From an uncultured Clostridium sp. (lineage in GTDB: Bacteria; Bacillota; Clostridia; TANB77; CAG-508): a stretch of 64,000 bases of DNA. The stretch spans positions 1 to 64,000 of the forward strand of contig CABQAZ010000006.1 of assembly GCA_902462295.1 (NCBI GenBank), written 5' to 3'. Position numbers and translations under genes: made by a program. Positions 50,121-59,016 of the stretch are shown in pieces. Under the pieces are notes generated by a model. That model saw only the letters and a list, made by a program, of their open reading frames with translations. It searched no databases and was not told the origin of the DNA. Position 1 is the stretch's first letter; every line of letters starts with the position of its first letter.

Positions 50121-50693
50121 ATGAAATATTGCAAAAAATTAATAGGAGATAGAATATATTTATCTCCAAAAGGCTCATCTGAAGAAGAAATAGAAAAATT
50201 TACAGAATGGATGAATGATTTTCAAGTAACAGATTATACAGGAAGAACTAGCCAAATAATAACATACACTGGTGAAAAAGAATATCTTGAAAATGCAGAA
50301 AAGAATAAAAATAATAGAACATTTAATATAGTTAATTTAGAAGATGAAAAATTAATAGGTACAGTTGGATTAGAAAATATTAATTGGGTTAAAAGAAGTG
50401 CTGTATTGGGTATTTTTATAGGAGACAAAGATTTTAGAAGTAATGGATATGGAACAGAGTCTATAAGACTTTTATTAGAATATGGTTTTAGATATTTAAA
50501 TTTACATAGTATAAGATTAGATTTATTATCAATTAATGAAAGAGCTCATAAATGTTATCTAAAATGTGGTTTTAAGGATACTGGAGCAAGTCGTGAAGAA
50601 ATATTTTTAAATGGTAAGTATTATGATAAACTACATATGGATATACTTGAAAGTGAATTTGATGGGGATTATATTAGGAATAAAAATATATAA
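50121..50693 (+). CDS. GNAT acetyltransferase (RimJ/RimL type)
   Basis: A 190-residue GNAT enzyme. The acetyl-CoA motif appears as GIFIGDKDFRSNGYGTESIR (Q/RxxGxG/A variant, residues about 95-114). The C-terminal strand and helix NLHSIRLDLLSINERAHKCY and YLKCGFKDTGASRE follow. It should acetylate an N-terminus, aminoglycoside-like or other amine. ATG 50121 is preferred to the TTG at 50094 (AAGAAGGA upstream). Confidence 0.9.
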   Translation: MKYCKKLIGDRIYLSPKGSSEEEIEKFTEWMNDFQVTDYTGRTSQIITYTGEKEYLENAEKNKNNRTFNIVNLEDEKLIGTVGLENINWVKRSAVLGIFIGDKDFRSNGYGTESIRLLLEYGFRYLNLHSIRLDLLSINERAHKCYLKCGFKDTGASREEIFLNGKYYDKLHMDILESEFDGDYIRNKNI

Positions 50694-50739
50694 TTAAAAG
50701 TGAAATTCAGAAATGTAAATATAAAAAATTTGTGAAAAA

Positions 50740-50782
50740 CTAGCACTCTCTTATTGACATTGCTAAAATATAGATATATAAT
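50740..50782 (+). promoter_or_regulatory. CIRCE-like operator and htpG promoter
   Basis: CTAGCACTC (50740-50748), nine bases, CATTGCTAA (50758-50766): three mismatches from the CIRCE consensus but same spacing. TTGACA (50754-50759) and TATAAT (50777-50782), spacer 17. The overlap of the operator with -35 is the same as at clpB (25095). HrcA control of htpG is likely. Confidence 0.78.
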
Positions 50783-50811
50783 AAGCAATAGAAAAGGAGA
50801 GTGTATTTATT

Positions 50812-52698
50812 ATGGAAACAAAACAGTTTAAAGCAGAGTCAAAAAGACTACTAGATTTAATGATAAATTCAATATATACAAATAAGGAGATTTTTTTAAG
50901 AGAGCTTATTTCAAATGCAAGTGATGCGATAGACAAACTAGCATATCGTTCACTAACAGACAAAAATTTAAATGTAGACACATCAAAATTAGAAATCAAA
51001 ATAAAAGTTGACAAGGAAAATCGTCAAATAATAATAAAAGACAATGGATGTGGAATGACAGAACAAGAACTTGAAAACAATTTAGGAACAATTGCTCAAA
51101 GTGGATCTTTAGCATTTAAAGAAGCTAATGAGAAAAAAGAAGATATTGATATAATAGGGCAATTTGGAGTAGGATTTTATTCTGCATTTATGGTAAGTGA
51201 CAAAGTAACAGTTGAAAGCAAATCAGTTGATGAAGAACAAGCACATAAATGGGAATCAACAGGAGCAGAAGGCTATACAATAGAGCCATGTGACAAACAA
51301 GATGTAGGGACAACAATAACATTACACATAAAAGAAGACAATGAAGATGAAAAATATAGCGAATTCTTAGATCAATATAAAATTCAAGAATTAATTAAAA
51401 GATATTCAGACTATATAAGACATCCAATAAAAATGGACATTGAGCATAAACATAAAAAAGAAGGAACAGAAGATGAATATGAAACACATATAGAAATAGA
51501 AACTGTAAATAGTATGATTCCTATTTGGAAAAAAGAAAAAAGCAAGGTAACAAAGGAAGAATACAATAGTTTTTATACAGAAAAATTTAATGATTTTATG
51601 CCACCATTAAAAGTAATTCATTCATCAGTAGAAGGTCAATTCACATATAATGCATTATTATATATACCATCACATTTACCATATGATTACTATTCACAAG
51701 AATATGAAAAAGGACTTCAATTATATTCAAATGGAGTACTTATAATGAATAAATGTAGTGAATTATTACCAGATTATTTTGGATTTGTAAAAGGATTAGT
51801 TGACAGTCCAGACTTATCTCTAAATATTTCAAGAGAAATGTTACAACATGACAGACAACTAAGAATTATAGCAAAAAATCTTGAAAATAAGATAAAGTCA
51901 GAATTACAGAATATGTTAAAAAATGATAGAGAAGAATACGAAAAATTCTTCAATACATTTGGAATGCAATTAAAATATGGAACATATAACAATTATGGTA
52001 TGGACAAAGATAAATTAAAAGATTTATTAATGTTCTATTCTTCAACAGAAAAGAAACTTGTAACATTAGGTGAATATGTTTCAAGAATGAAAGAGGGACA
52101 AGATACTATTTACTATGCTTCTGGTGAATCAGTAGATAAAATTGATATGCTACCACAGGTAGAGGGTATAAAAGATAAAGAATATGAAATATTGTATTTA
52201 ACTGAAAATGTTGATGAGTTTGTAATGCAAGTATTACAAGAATATGAGGGAAAGAAATTTGCTAATGTATGTGCAGATAATATAGATTTAGAATCTAAAG
52301 AAGAAAAAGAAGAACTAGAAAAAGTCAATGAAGAAAATAAATCTATGTTTGAAGTTATGAAAGAAGCTATAAATTCAGAAGTTCAAAATATAAGATTTAC
52401 ACACAAATTAAAGAATCATCCAGTTTGTTTAACAAGTGAGGGAGCAGTTTCTATAGGTATGGAAAAGACATTAAATGCAATGCCTAATAATAATGAAAAT
52501 ATTAAAGCACAAACTATCTTAGAGATTAATGAAAATCATCCTATTGTAAATAAACTAAAAGATTTGTATGAGAATAATAAAGATGGACTAAAAGATTATA
52601 CAAAGGTTTTATATTCTCAAGCAAGATTAATTGAGGGATTACCTATTGAAAACCCTACAGAAATTAGTAACTTAATTTGTAATTTAATATCAAAATAA
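50812..52698 (+). CDS. htpG: HtpG (Hsp90) chaperone
   Basis: A 628-residue Hsp90. The ATP site is visible (NASDAIDKL, DNGCGMT, GQFGVGFYS), followed by the middle domain with the catalytic Arg region (SLNISREMLQHDRQL) and the C-terminal dimerisation domain. The charged linker is short, as in bacterial HtpG. RBS AAAGGAG precedes the ATG. The gene has a CIRCE-like operator and a good terminator, so it is a heat-shock monocistron. Confidence 0.97.
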   Translation: METKQFKAESKRLLDLMINSIYTNKEIFLRELISNASDAIDKLAYRSLTDKNLNVDTSKLEIKIKVDKENRQIIIKDNGCGMTEQELENNLGTIAQSGSLAFKEANEKKEDIDIIGQFGVGFYSAFMVSDKVTVESKSVDEEQAHKWESTGAEGYTIEPCDKQDVGTTITLHIKEDNEDEKYSEFLDQYKIQELIKRYSDYIRHPIKMDIEHKHKKEGTEDEYETHIEIETVNSMIPIWKKEKSKVTKEEYNSFYTEKFNDFMPPLKVIHSSVEGQFTYNALLYIPSHLPYDYYSQEYEKGLQLYSNGVLIMNKCSELLPDYFGFVKGLVDSPDLSLNISREMLQHDRQLRIIAKNLENKIKSELQNMLKNDREEYEKFFNTFGMQLKYGTYNNYGMDKDKLKDLLMFYSSTEKKLVTLGEYVSRMKEGQDTIYYASGESVDKIDMLPQVEGIKDKEYEILYLTENVDEFVMQVLQEYEGKKFANVCADNIDLESKEEKEELEKVNEENKSMFEVMKEAINSEVQNIRFTHKLKNHPVCLTSEGAVSIGMEKTLNAMPNNNENIKAQTILEINENHPIVNKLKDLYENNKDGLKDYTKVLYSQARLIEGLPIENPTEISNLICNLISK

Positions 52699-52706
52699 AA
52701 ATAAGT

Positions 52707-52750
52707 AAATCTGTCAAAATAAGTGATTTCTATTGACAGATTTTATTTTT
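52707..52750 (+). terminator. Terminator of htpG
   Basis: AAATCTGTCAA and TTGACAGATTT arms, then TATTTTTTCT. Confidence 0.92.
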
Positions 52751-52774
52751 TCTCATAAAATTTAAAATAAGATA

Positions 52775-52805
52775 TTGACTCTTCCCTTAAGGTTAGGTGT
52801 ATATT
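52775..52805 (+). promoter_or_regulatory. MerR-type promoter with 19-base spacer
   Basis: TTGACT (52775-52780) and TATATT (52800-52805) are separated by 19 bases, the long spacing diagnostic of MerR-activated promoters. The spacer holds a dyad around CCTTAAGG (CTTCCCTTAAGGTTAGG). It lies directly before the MerR-domain gene, so that gene likely activates its own expression. Confidence 0.88.
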
Positions 52806-52823
52806 AAATTTAGGAGGAAAAGA

Positions 52824-54713
52824 ATGTTAAAAATAGGAGAATTTGCAAAATTATTTAATGTAACAATAAAAACAATAAGATTTTATGAAGAGAAAAAGTT
52901 ATTGAAGCCATGTTATATTGATAAATATTCTGGATACAGATATTATAACGAAGAAAACATTAAGCAAATGAATGAAATATTATATTTAAAAAAATTAGGT
53001 TTTTCTTTAGACGAAATAAAAAAATATGATGAAAAACTAGTTAAAACTAAAATTGAAGAATATCAAGAAAAAATTATTCAATATACTTCTAATATTAATA
53101 TTCTTAAAGACATAGATAGTACAAACAAAAAGGGAGAGGAGGTTAAAAAGACTAAGAAAAAGTTTAAATTTAATGGTTATTATAAAAAAGATTATAGAAT
53201 AATAGGGTTTTGGAAAACAATAGCTTTATTAAAGAAGAATCAGAAGTTTAAATATAGAAACATAGAAATAAAACATGATTTTGAACTCGAAAGAATTACT
53301 ATAAATCCTGTAGAGAATGAAGTGATTGCATATATTAATAAAAAAAGTATAATAACTAAATATACTAAAAATTATATTCTAAATATCATAGGAAATGATA
53401 TTGCAAATTATTATGAATATAAAAAAATAAATGGAAAAAAATATCTATTTCTAGAATGGAAAAATGGATATTATTATGTATTAGAAAAAATAGGAGGAAT
53501 TAATTTAATGGAAGAAATGTTTGAAAACAAAGAAAGAATGTACAATATTTTAACTAAAGATGGTAAAGGTCTAACTTTAGGAAAAGACATTATATTGCCA
53601 GAAAATAAAAGAGGAAATGTAAATGCATTAATTGTAGGAGGGAGTGGTTCTGGAAAAACAGCCTCATATACAATAACAAATATATTAAAAATGTTAGGTT
53701 CGTATATTATAGTAGATCCTCTAGGAGAAATATATGATAAAACTAATAAATATTTAAAAAATAATGGATATAAAATAAAAGTATTGAATTATGAAAATAG
53801 GGATATAAAAAATAAAATTGATGAAGAAGATAAATATCAATATAATCCCCTAAACTATATAAAATCTGATACAGATATAGAAAATTTAGCAAACATCTTA
53901 ATAGAAGATGATGGTGGTGATGAATTTTGGAATGAAGCATCAAAAAGTTTAATGAAAGCTGTAATTTATTATGTTATAGAAAAAGAAGAGAAAAAAGATT
54001 TATTAACATGTTTTAAATTATTAGGATTACCACAACAAACATTATTTGCTAAATTTGACATATTTGAAGAAAATTCAAAGGCATATAAATATTATACAAT
54101 TTTAAAAACATTTCCAGATAAAACATATCAAAGTATAGTTTCAACAGCAATATTAAAATTATCTTTTGTAATAAATGGAATAAGAGAAGAAGCTAAAGAA
54201 AATGATAATTTTAATTTTGAAGAATTGAAAGATGGAAAAGTAGCAGTATTTTTAATGTTAAATGAAAATCATAATGAAGACATTAAATTTAACAATATTT
54301 TTATAAGTCAATTTTTAACAACATATAAAGTTGGAGATGTAGGGCAAGAATATATATATATTATGTTAGATGAAGTTGGAAGATTGGGTAAGATTTATGA
54401 TTTGGCAAGAAATATGGAATTAGCAAGATGTAGAAAATTATCGATTAGTTTTATTACAAATAATATGGAAAACATAAAAGATATCTATGGAAAAGGATAT
54501 TATAATATAATGAATTCAATAGATACACAAATGCTATTAGGAACAAATATAAAATCAGATATTATGTATTTTAGTGAATTATTAAGTATAGATCCAGATT
54601 TTATTAAAGATGAATTGAAAATTGATGAACTTTTAATATATGAAAGAGGTCTAAAGCCAATACTTGCTAAAAAATGTTATTTTTTTGATAGTGAAGAATG
54701 GAAGAATATATAA
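52824..54713 (+). CDS. MerR regulator with sensor domain fused to a VirD4/TraG-type ATPase
   Basis: A 629-residue protein. Residues 1-70 are a canonical MerR winged helix (LKIGEFAKLFNVTIKTIRFY, then YSGYRYYNEENIKQMNEI). A short coiled coil (70-115) follows. Residues about 125-235 match the lipocalin-like sensor region found after MerR domains (GFWKTIA, TKYTKNYIL, YYEYKKINGKKYLFLEWKNG). Residues about 245-629 are a coupling-protein ATPase: LTLGKDI, Walker A GGSGSGKT (272-279), IIVDPLGEIY, Walker B YIMLDEVGRLG (Asp516) and the QMLLGTN segment. No membrane helix. The fusion is unusual. RBS AGGAGGA precedes the ATG at 52824. Possible reading: a ligand-gated ATPase that also controls its own promoter. 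Confidence 0.85.
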   Translation: MLKIGEFAKLFNVTIKTIRFYEEKKLLKPCYIDKYSGYRYYNEENIKQMNEILYLKKLGFSLDEIKKYDEKLVKTKIEEYQEKIIQYTSNINILKDIDSTNKKGEEVKKTKKKFKFNGYYKKDYRIIGFWKTIALLKKNQKFKYRNIEIKHDFELERITINPVENEVIAYINKKSIITKYTKNYILNIIGNDIANYYEYKKINGKKYLFLEWKNGYYYVLEKIGGINLMEEMFENKERMYNILTKDGKGLTLGKDIILPENKRGNVNALIVGGSGSGKTASYTITNILKMLGSYIIVDPLGEIYDKTNKYLKNNGYKIKVLNYENRDIKNKIDEEDKYQYNPLNYIKSDTDIENLANILIEDDGGDEFWNEASKSLMKAVIYYVIEKEEKKDLLTCFKLLGLPQQTLFAKFDIFEENSKAYKYYTILKTFPDKTYQSIVSTAILKLSFVINGIREEAKENDNFNFEELKDGKVAVFLMLNENHNEDIKFNNIFISQFLTTYKVGDVGQEYIYIMLDEVGRLGKIYDLARNMELARCRKLSISFITNNMENIKDIYGKGYYNIMNSIDTQMLLGTNIKSDIMYFSELLSIDPDFIKDELKIDELLIYERGLKPILAKKCYFFDSEEWKNI

Positions 54714-54718
54714 ATTTA

Positions 54719-54750
54719 AAGAATATGTCATATGTGGCATATTCTTTTTT
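54719..54750 (+). terminator. Intrinsic terminator
   Basis: AAGAATATG and CATATTCTT arms followed by TTTT. Confidence 0.9.
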
Positions 54751-54767
54751 GCAGATTAAGAAAAATG

Positions 54768-54794
54768 ACAAAGATATTTTTTTTGCATAAAATA
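54768..54794 (+). promoter_or_regulatory. Shared AC-N16-CATAAAATA motif before the transporter ATPase gene
   Basis: AC (54768-54769), 16 bases, CATAAAATA (54786-54794). The same motif lies before the permease (AC-N17-CATAAAATA, about 60125-60152) and the binding protein (AC-N17, about 61040-61067). It resembles a sigma-K-type promoter and may co-regulate the three dispersed genes. Confidence 0.4.
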
Positions 54795-54814
54795 TACAAA
54801 TGGAGGTATTAATT

Positions 54815-55561
54815 ATGAAGAGTATATTGGAAGTAAAAGATATTTGCAAAACATATCAAGCACAAAATGGTGAAATAGAGGCATTAAAAAATATAAGTTT
54901 TGATGTAAAAGAAGGAGAATATATAAGTATAATAGGACCAAGTGGATGTGGGAAATCAACACTATTGTCTATAATTTCAGGTCTTGAAAGCAAAAGTTCA
55001 GGAGAAATTTACATAGATGGAAAGATTGGATATATGTTACAAAAAGATAATCTTCTGGAATGGAGGACAATATATAAAAATGTATTGCTTGGTTTGGAAA
55101 TCCAAAAAGAAAACACATTAGAAAATAGAAAATATGTGGAGAGTTTATTGAAAAAATATGGATTATATGAATTTAAAGATAAGTATCCAACTCAGCTTTC
55201 TGGTGGTATGAGACAAAGAGTTGCTTTAATTAGAACTCTTGCTATTCGTCCTAAGATTTTATTGTTAGATGAGGCTTTTTCTGCTTTGGATTATCAAACA
55301 AGATTAATGGTTACTGAGGATATTTTTAAAATTTTAAAGGCTGAAAATATTACTGCATTAATGGTGACTCATGATATATCAGAAGCAATAAGTATGTCAG
55401 ACAGAGTAATAGTATTAACAGAAAGACCAGCAACAGTAAAATGTATACACAATATAAATTTTGAGATGAAAAATAGAACACCACTAAATTGTAGAGAAAA
55501 TCCTAAATTTAGTAAATATTTTAATTTAATGTGGAAAGAACTTGGAGAAAAAAATATATAA
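54815..55561 (+). CDS. NitT/TauT-type ABC transporter ATPase
   Basis: About 248 residues, nucleotide-binding subunit of an SsuB/TauB-type importer: Walker A GPSGCGKST, Q-loop YMLQKDNLLEW, signature LSGGMRQRVA, Walker B KILLLDEAFSALD, and His-switch MVTHDI. It follows AGGAGGT. The permease (60196) and the binding protein (61086) are 4.6 and 5.5 kb away with other genes between. The substrate class is sulfonate, nitrate, taurine or thiamine-precursor-like; I cannot tell which. Confidence 0.92.
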   Translation: MKSILEVKDICKTYQAQNGEIEALKNISFDVKEGEYISIIGPSGCGKSTLLSIISGLESKSSGEIYIDGKIGYMLQKDNLLEWRTIYKNVLLGLEIQKENTLENRKYVESLLKKYGLYEFKDKYPTQLSGGMRQRVALIRTLAIRPKILLLDEAFSALDYQTRLMVTEDIFKILKAENITALMVTHDISEAISMSDRVIVLTERPATVKCIHNINFEMKNRTPLNCRENPKFSKYFNLMWKELGEKNI

Positions 55562-55562
55562 A

Positions 55563-55590
55563 AAGCCTCTGGAAATACCAGAGACTTTTT
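55563..55590. terminator. Bidirectional terminator
   Basis: AAGCCTCTGG and CCAGAGACTT arms; T-run on both strands. It ends the ATPase gene and the minus-strand MetRS gene. Confidence 0.9.
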
Positions 55591-55603
55591 GCATTAGAGA
55601 GCA

Positions 55604-57007
55604 TTAAATTCTGTCAAAAAGAATAGAAACATTTTTTAAAGCAGTAAATGGTTCAATATGGATATATTCCCAATTACAGCCTGTTTTACCGAAAAAGTTA
55701 AATACTTTCTGAGATGAATCAGGGATAAATGGCTCATACAAATTTGCGATGTTGATAATTAGCTCAAGACATGTAAGTGTAACATTATTGAAATCATCAA
55801 TATTTTCTTTGACTGAAACCCAAGGTTTGTGAGTATCATAATATTTGTTTGCATATTGTACCAATTCACTGATTTTTGATATAGCAGGTTTTATTCTGCC
55901 CTGTTCAATTAATTCACTAACCACATCATAAGTTTTTGAAACATATAATTTAACATTTTCGTCAATAGTTCCATTTGGAATTACACCATTAAACTTTTTG
56001 ACTAAAAAGGCTAAGTTGCGGTTAACAAAATTTCCATATTCACCGACTAATTTTTTATTATGGAGTTGAATCAACATTTCATAACTAAAATTAGAATCTT
56101 TTTGTTCAGGGGCTTGAGAGAGCATATAATATCTGATAGTATCTGAACTGTATTTTTCAATAAGTTCTTTGGCTGTTACGCCATTTCCTTGGCTTTTGGA
56201 GATTTTTTCATCATTTACATTAAGATATTCACTAGAAATCATGTAATCTGGTAAATGATAATCTTCTTTCAAAGAAAGTAATAATGCCGGATAGATAATT
56301 GTATGGAATGGAATATTGTCTTTACCATGAATAAAATAAGATTTTACGTTATTGTTTTTGTAAAAATTTCTCCAATTTAAATCATGTTGTTTACAATAAT
56401 ATTTCCCTGCTGAGATATATCCGAGTACTGCATCAATCCAGACATAAATTTTTTTGTCATCATATCCTTTAAATGGAACATCAATTCCCCATTCAAGTTG
56501 ACGTGTAATGGCACGGTCACGTAATCCGGCTTTTAAATATTTTTTCGATTCATTAATTGCATTAAAACGCCAGGAATCTTCATGTGCGGAAATAAAAGTT
56601 TTAATTTCATTTTGAAAAGAACTAAGTTTCCAATAAAGATGTCCGTCTTTTCTGTAAAGGTAACCATTGTCAAGAAGTTTTCTGATGCAAGTTCTTACAA
56701 AACTTTTGTGATATGTATTACATGTTAAAGTGTAATTATCATAAGAAAAGTTTAGTTTGTCAAAACAGTAACAGAATTCTTCATGATACCGATGAACGAT
56801 ATCTAAAGCTTTGCAGTGTTCTTTACGAGCTCTAATTGTGATAGGTGTACCATGTGAATCTGTACCAGAAACATATAATACATTGTCTCCATTTTTTCGA
56901 TAGTATCTTGCAATAACATCTCCTGGAAGAAGTGCAGCAATGTGCCCTACATGTAGATGACCATTAGCATATGGCCAAGCACCTCCTATAAAAATATTCT
57001 GCTTCAT
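55604..57007 (-). CDS. Second, short methionyl-tRNA synthetase-like protein
   Basis: A 467-residue class I synthetase. The HIGH motif is HLHVGHI (after GAWPYANG), the KMSKS motif is EKISKSQGN, and the Met-pocket segment GKDNIPFHTII is present. The usual zinc knuckle in the connective peptide (paired CxxC between about residues 120 and 170) is missing: the region reads LYRKDGHLYWKLSSF. It also lacks the C-terminal EMAPII-like domain of the housekeeping enzyme, which is expected elsewhere in the genome. Its codons are slightly richer in GC than neighbours. It may be a paralogue for antibiotic or stress tolerance, or act on a free amino acid. AAAGGAGG precedes the ATG. Confidence 0.82.
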   Translation of the reverse strand: MKQNIFIGGAWPYANGHLHVGHIAALLPGDVIARYYRKNGDNVLYVSGTDSHGTPITIRARKEHCKALDIVHRYHEEFCYCFDKLNFSYDNYTLTCNTYHKSFVRTCIRKLLDNGYLYRKDGHLYWKLSSFQNEIKTFISAHEDSWRFNAINESKKYLKAGLRDRAITRQLEWGIDVPFKGYDDKKIYVWIDAVLGYISAGKYYCKQHDLNWRNFYKNNNVKSYFIHGKDNIPFHTIIYPALLLSLKEDYHLPDYMISSEYLNVNDEKISKSQGNGVTAKELIEKYSSDTIRYYMLSQAPEQKDSNFSYEMLIQLHNKKLVGEYGNFVNRNLAFLVKKFNGVIPNGTIDENVKLYVSKTYDVVSELIEQGRIKPAISKISELVQYANKYYDTHKPWVSVKENIDDFNNVTLTCLELIINIANLYEPFIPDSSQKVFNFFGKTGCNWEYIHIEPFTALKNVSILFDRI

Positions 57008-57034
57008 TGTTTTTGCCTCCTTTTAACATGTTGT

Positions 57035-57132
57035 GTAACTATCAAAAGTATATAGAGATAGTTACTATAAATTAATAGTAACAATATAAAAACATTTGAC
57101 AGTATTATACGAAAAATGGAAATATAAGTCAA
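57035..57132 (-). promoter_or_regulatory. Promoter and structured leader of the MetRS-like gene
   Basis: On the minus strand TTGACT (57127-57132), 17 bases, TATAAT (57104-57109). Two perfect hairpins follow in the leader: GTTACTAT/ATAGTAAC (57061-57082) and GATAGTTAC-type arms (57035-57043 and 57057-57065). They could form alternative structures, since they share the GTTAC sequence. No T-box consensus is seen. Confidence 0.6.
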
Positions 57133-57227
57133 CAAAAATAGAAAAATTTGGTAAATTTTTAAAACAATTTATAATAAATATTGAAATTTTTAGTATATTG
57201 TAATATAGTAAAAAACGAGGTGTCACG

Positions 57228-57728
57228 ATGGAAAAAAGAGATTTATATAATAAATATAAGGAAAATACGCAATATACAATATTAAAAGAACAAGAAACGC
57301 CAGAAAATTATTATACATTGGTTGTAACAGTTCTTATACAAAATTCTAAAGATGAAATATTAATCCAGAAAAGAAGCAAAGAAAAAGGTGGAGAATATGG
57401 TTTAACTTCAGGTCATCCAAAATCAGGAGAGACTAGCTTAAGTGGAATGATAACTGAAATTAAAGAAGAATTAGGTGTTGAAGCATATCCACATGAATTA
57501 AAATTAATGTATTCAGAAAGAGATGATATAAATAAATGCTTTTATGATTTATATTACTTAAAAAAAGACTATAAAAAAGAAAAAATGCTGTTACAGAAAG
57601 AAGAAGTAGATAAAGTTTATTGGTTGCCAGAAGAGAAAATAAATGAATTATGCAAAAATGGAGAGTTTAAAGAAAGCCATATAGAGGCATTTAAAATTTT
57701 AATGAAAAAAATTAATGGAAAATATTGA
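57228..57728 (+). CDS. Nudix hydrolase
   Basis: A 166-residue Nudix protein. The Nudix box reads GHPKSGE, seven residues, TEIKEELG (consensus GX5EX7REUXEEXGU with Thr for Arg), near residues 62-84. The surrounding plan resembles isopentenyl-diphosphate isomerase-type Nudix enzymes (the ISP-like QKRSKEK segment), but the IPP-isomerase Cys is not evident. RBS GAGGTG precedes ATG 57228. Its stop overlaps the promoter of the radical SAM gene. Substrate unknown. Confidence 0.88.
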   Translation: MEKRDLYNKYKENTQYTILKEQETPENYYTLVVTVLIQNSKDEILIQKRSKEKGGEYGLTSGHPKSGETSLSGMITEIKEELGVEAYPHELKLMYSERDDINKCFYDLYYLKKDYKKEKMLLQKEEVDKVYWLPEEKINELCKNGEFKESHIEAFKILMKKINGKY

Positions 57729-57753
57729 CAAATATAAATTGTAGGTATAAAAT
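57725..57753 (+). promoter_or_regulatory. Promoter of the radical SAM gene
   Basis: TTGACA (57725-57730), 17 bases, TAAAAT (57748-57753), beginning in the last codon of the Nudix gene. It supports the ATG at 57788 as the start, because the TTG of the longer frame would be in the promoter. Confidence 0.75.
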
Positions 57754-57787
57754 GGTAAAAACTGGAATAAAAGGAGGGCGAACAAAT

Positions 57788-58774
57788 ATGCCTATGGTTG
57801 CTCAATGGGATATAAATGATGATTGTAATCTTAATTGTAAACATTGCAGAGTTTTAGAAAAAAATACAAAAGAAAAAGAGTTAACATTAGAACAAGCAAA
57901 AAGTTTATTATCCCAGTTATATTACTGTGGTACAACCAAATTAAATCTTTCAGGAGGAGAACCATTTTTAAGAAAAGACTTATTTGAAATATTAGATTAT
58001 GCCACAAAATTTGAAGATATAGTAATAACAACAAATTGTACATTGATAAATGAAAAAACAGCAAAAAAATTAGCTCAATATCCAAATGTAAGATTATCAA
58101 TAAGTATAGATGGAATGCAAGAAATTCATGATAAATTCAGAGGAAGAAAAGGAACATTTCAAAAAGTAGTTGATACACTACCTATATTAAAAGAAAATGG
58201 AGTCAAATTTTCAATAAGGTATACACTTACAAAAGAAACGATAAAAGACGCAAAAGAAGTATTGAGATTAGCAAGTAAAAATGGAGCAGATGAATTTAAT
58301 ACAAGAAGAGTTATATTAACAGGTAATGCAAGTGAAGATTTAATGATATCTAATGACGAATATAAAAAAATAATCAAAGATTTGATACAAGAATGTAAAA
58401 AATTAAACATAAAATTCAGAACAGGAGATCCATTACTAATTCCAATATTTCCAGAAGTATTTGGAATTGATTTAAAAGAAGCAAGTCAATATTATGCAGG
58501 ATGTGAAGCTGGAGATGAGATTATATATATTGATTTTAAAGGAAATGTAGGCGCATGTTCATATATTCCTATGTTTGCAGATAATATCAAAGATAAAGCA
58601 TTAGATGAAATTTTAAAAAATAACAAATTATTTGTCACACTAAAAGAGTATAAAGAAAGCTTAAAAGGAAAATGTAAAGAGTGTACATATAAAATGATAT
58701 GTGGAGGATGTAGAGCTACAGCATTATCGCTAAAAAAATCATTGCTAGAAGAGGACCCTTTATGTTTGTTATAG
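57788..58774 (+). CDS. Radical SAM/SPASM peptide-modifying enzyme (putative RiPP maturase)
   Basis: About 328 residues. The SAM cluster motif is CNLNCKHC near residues 13-20, followed by SGGEPFLR and the GxIxGxxE-like segments of a SAM barrel. The C-terminal SPASM domain shows the pattern C-x12-G-x4-C (CEAGDEIIYIDFKG, NVGAC), then CKECTYKMICGGC, and a last Cys near the end, enough for two auxiliary clusters. There is no N-terminal RRE domain. A 35-residue peptide ending CRMCG is encoded 68 bases downstream, then a terminator. The likely reaction is thioether or other crosslinking of that peptide. ATG 57788 follows AAGGAGGG. Confidence 0.9.
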   Translation: MPMVAQWDINDDCNLNCKHCRVLEKNTKEKELTLEQAKSLLSQLYYCGTTKLNLSGGEPFLRKDLFEILDYATKFEDIVITTNCTLINEKTAKKLAQYPNVRLSISIDGMQEIHDKFRGRKGTFQKVVDTLPILKENGVKFSIRYTLTKETIKDAKEVLRLASKNGADEFNTRRVILTGNASEDLMISNDEYKKIIKDLIQECKKLNIKFRTGDPLLIPIFPEVFGIDLKEASQYYAGCEAGDEIIYIDFKGNVGACSYIPMFADNIKDKALDEILKNNKLFVTLKEYKESLKGKCKECTYKMICGGCRATALSLKKSLLEEDPLCLL

Positions 58775-58842
58775 TTATTAACATTGCAATTTTTGCAATA
58801 CATATAAATTTAATAGGTTAATTACCTAGAAAGGAGTTCAAA

Positions 58843-58950
58843 ATGAAAAAAGAAGTAATGAAAACAGAGGTAAAAAACAAACCAGTAAATGAAGTGAAAA
58901 ATGAAACAAATAATAAAAAGAAAATACTTACATGTAGAATGTGCGGATAA
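58843..58950 (+). CDS. Putative RiPP precursor peptide ending in CRMCG
   Basis: The 35-residue peptide starts MKKEVMKTEVKN, has a Lys/Asn/Val-rich leader, and ends ILTCRMCG-stop. AAAGGAG lies seven bases upstream. It stands alone between the radical SAM gene and a terminator at 58960. Leader-like N-terminus plus a short Cys-containing core at the extreme C-terminus is the usual plan of radical-SAM-modified peptides, and the two Cys (Cys31, Cys34) are the obvious targets. A similar CxxCG end is not in any precursor family I can name with certainty. Confidence 0.7.
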   Translation: MKKEVMKTEVKNKPVNEVKNETNNKKKILTCRMCG

Positions 58951-58959
58951 GATAATTTT

Positions 58960-58993
58960 AAAAGGTGACAATTTTGATTATGTCACCTTTTTA
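58960..58993 (+). terminator. Terminator after the precursor peptide
   Basis: AAAAGGTGACA and TGTCACCTTTTT, then TATT. Confidence 0.92.
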
Positions 58994-59016
58994 TTAATAT
59001 AGAGAGGATGATAGAA

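Noticed and set aside
52797..52823. Longer N-terminus of the MerR fusion protein
   Set aside because: It would place the start inside the -10 region; ATG 52824 has a perfect RBS.
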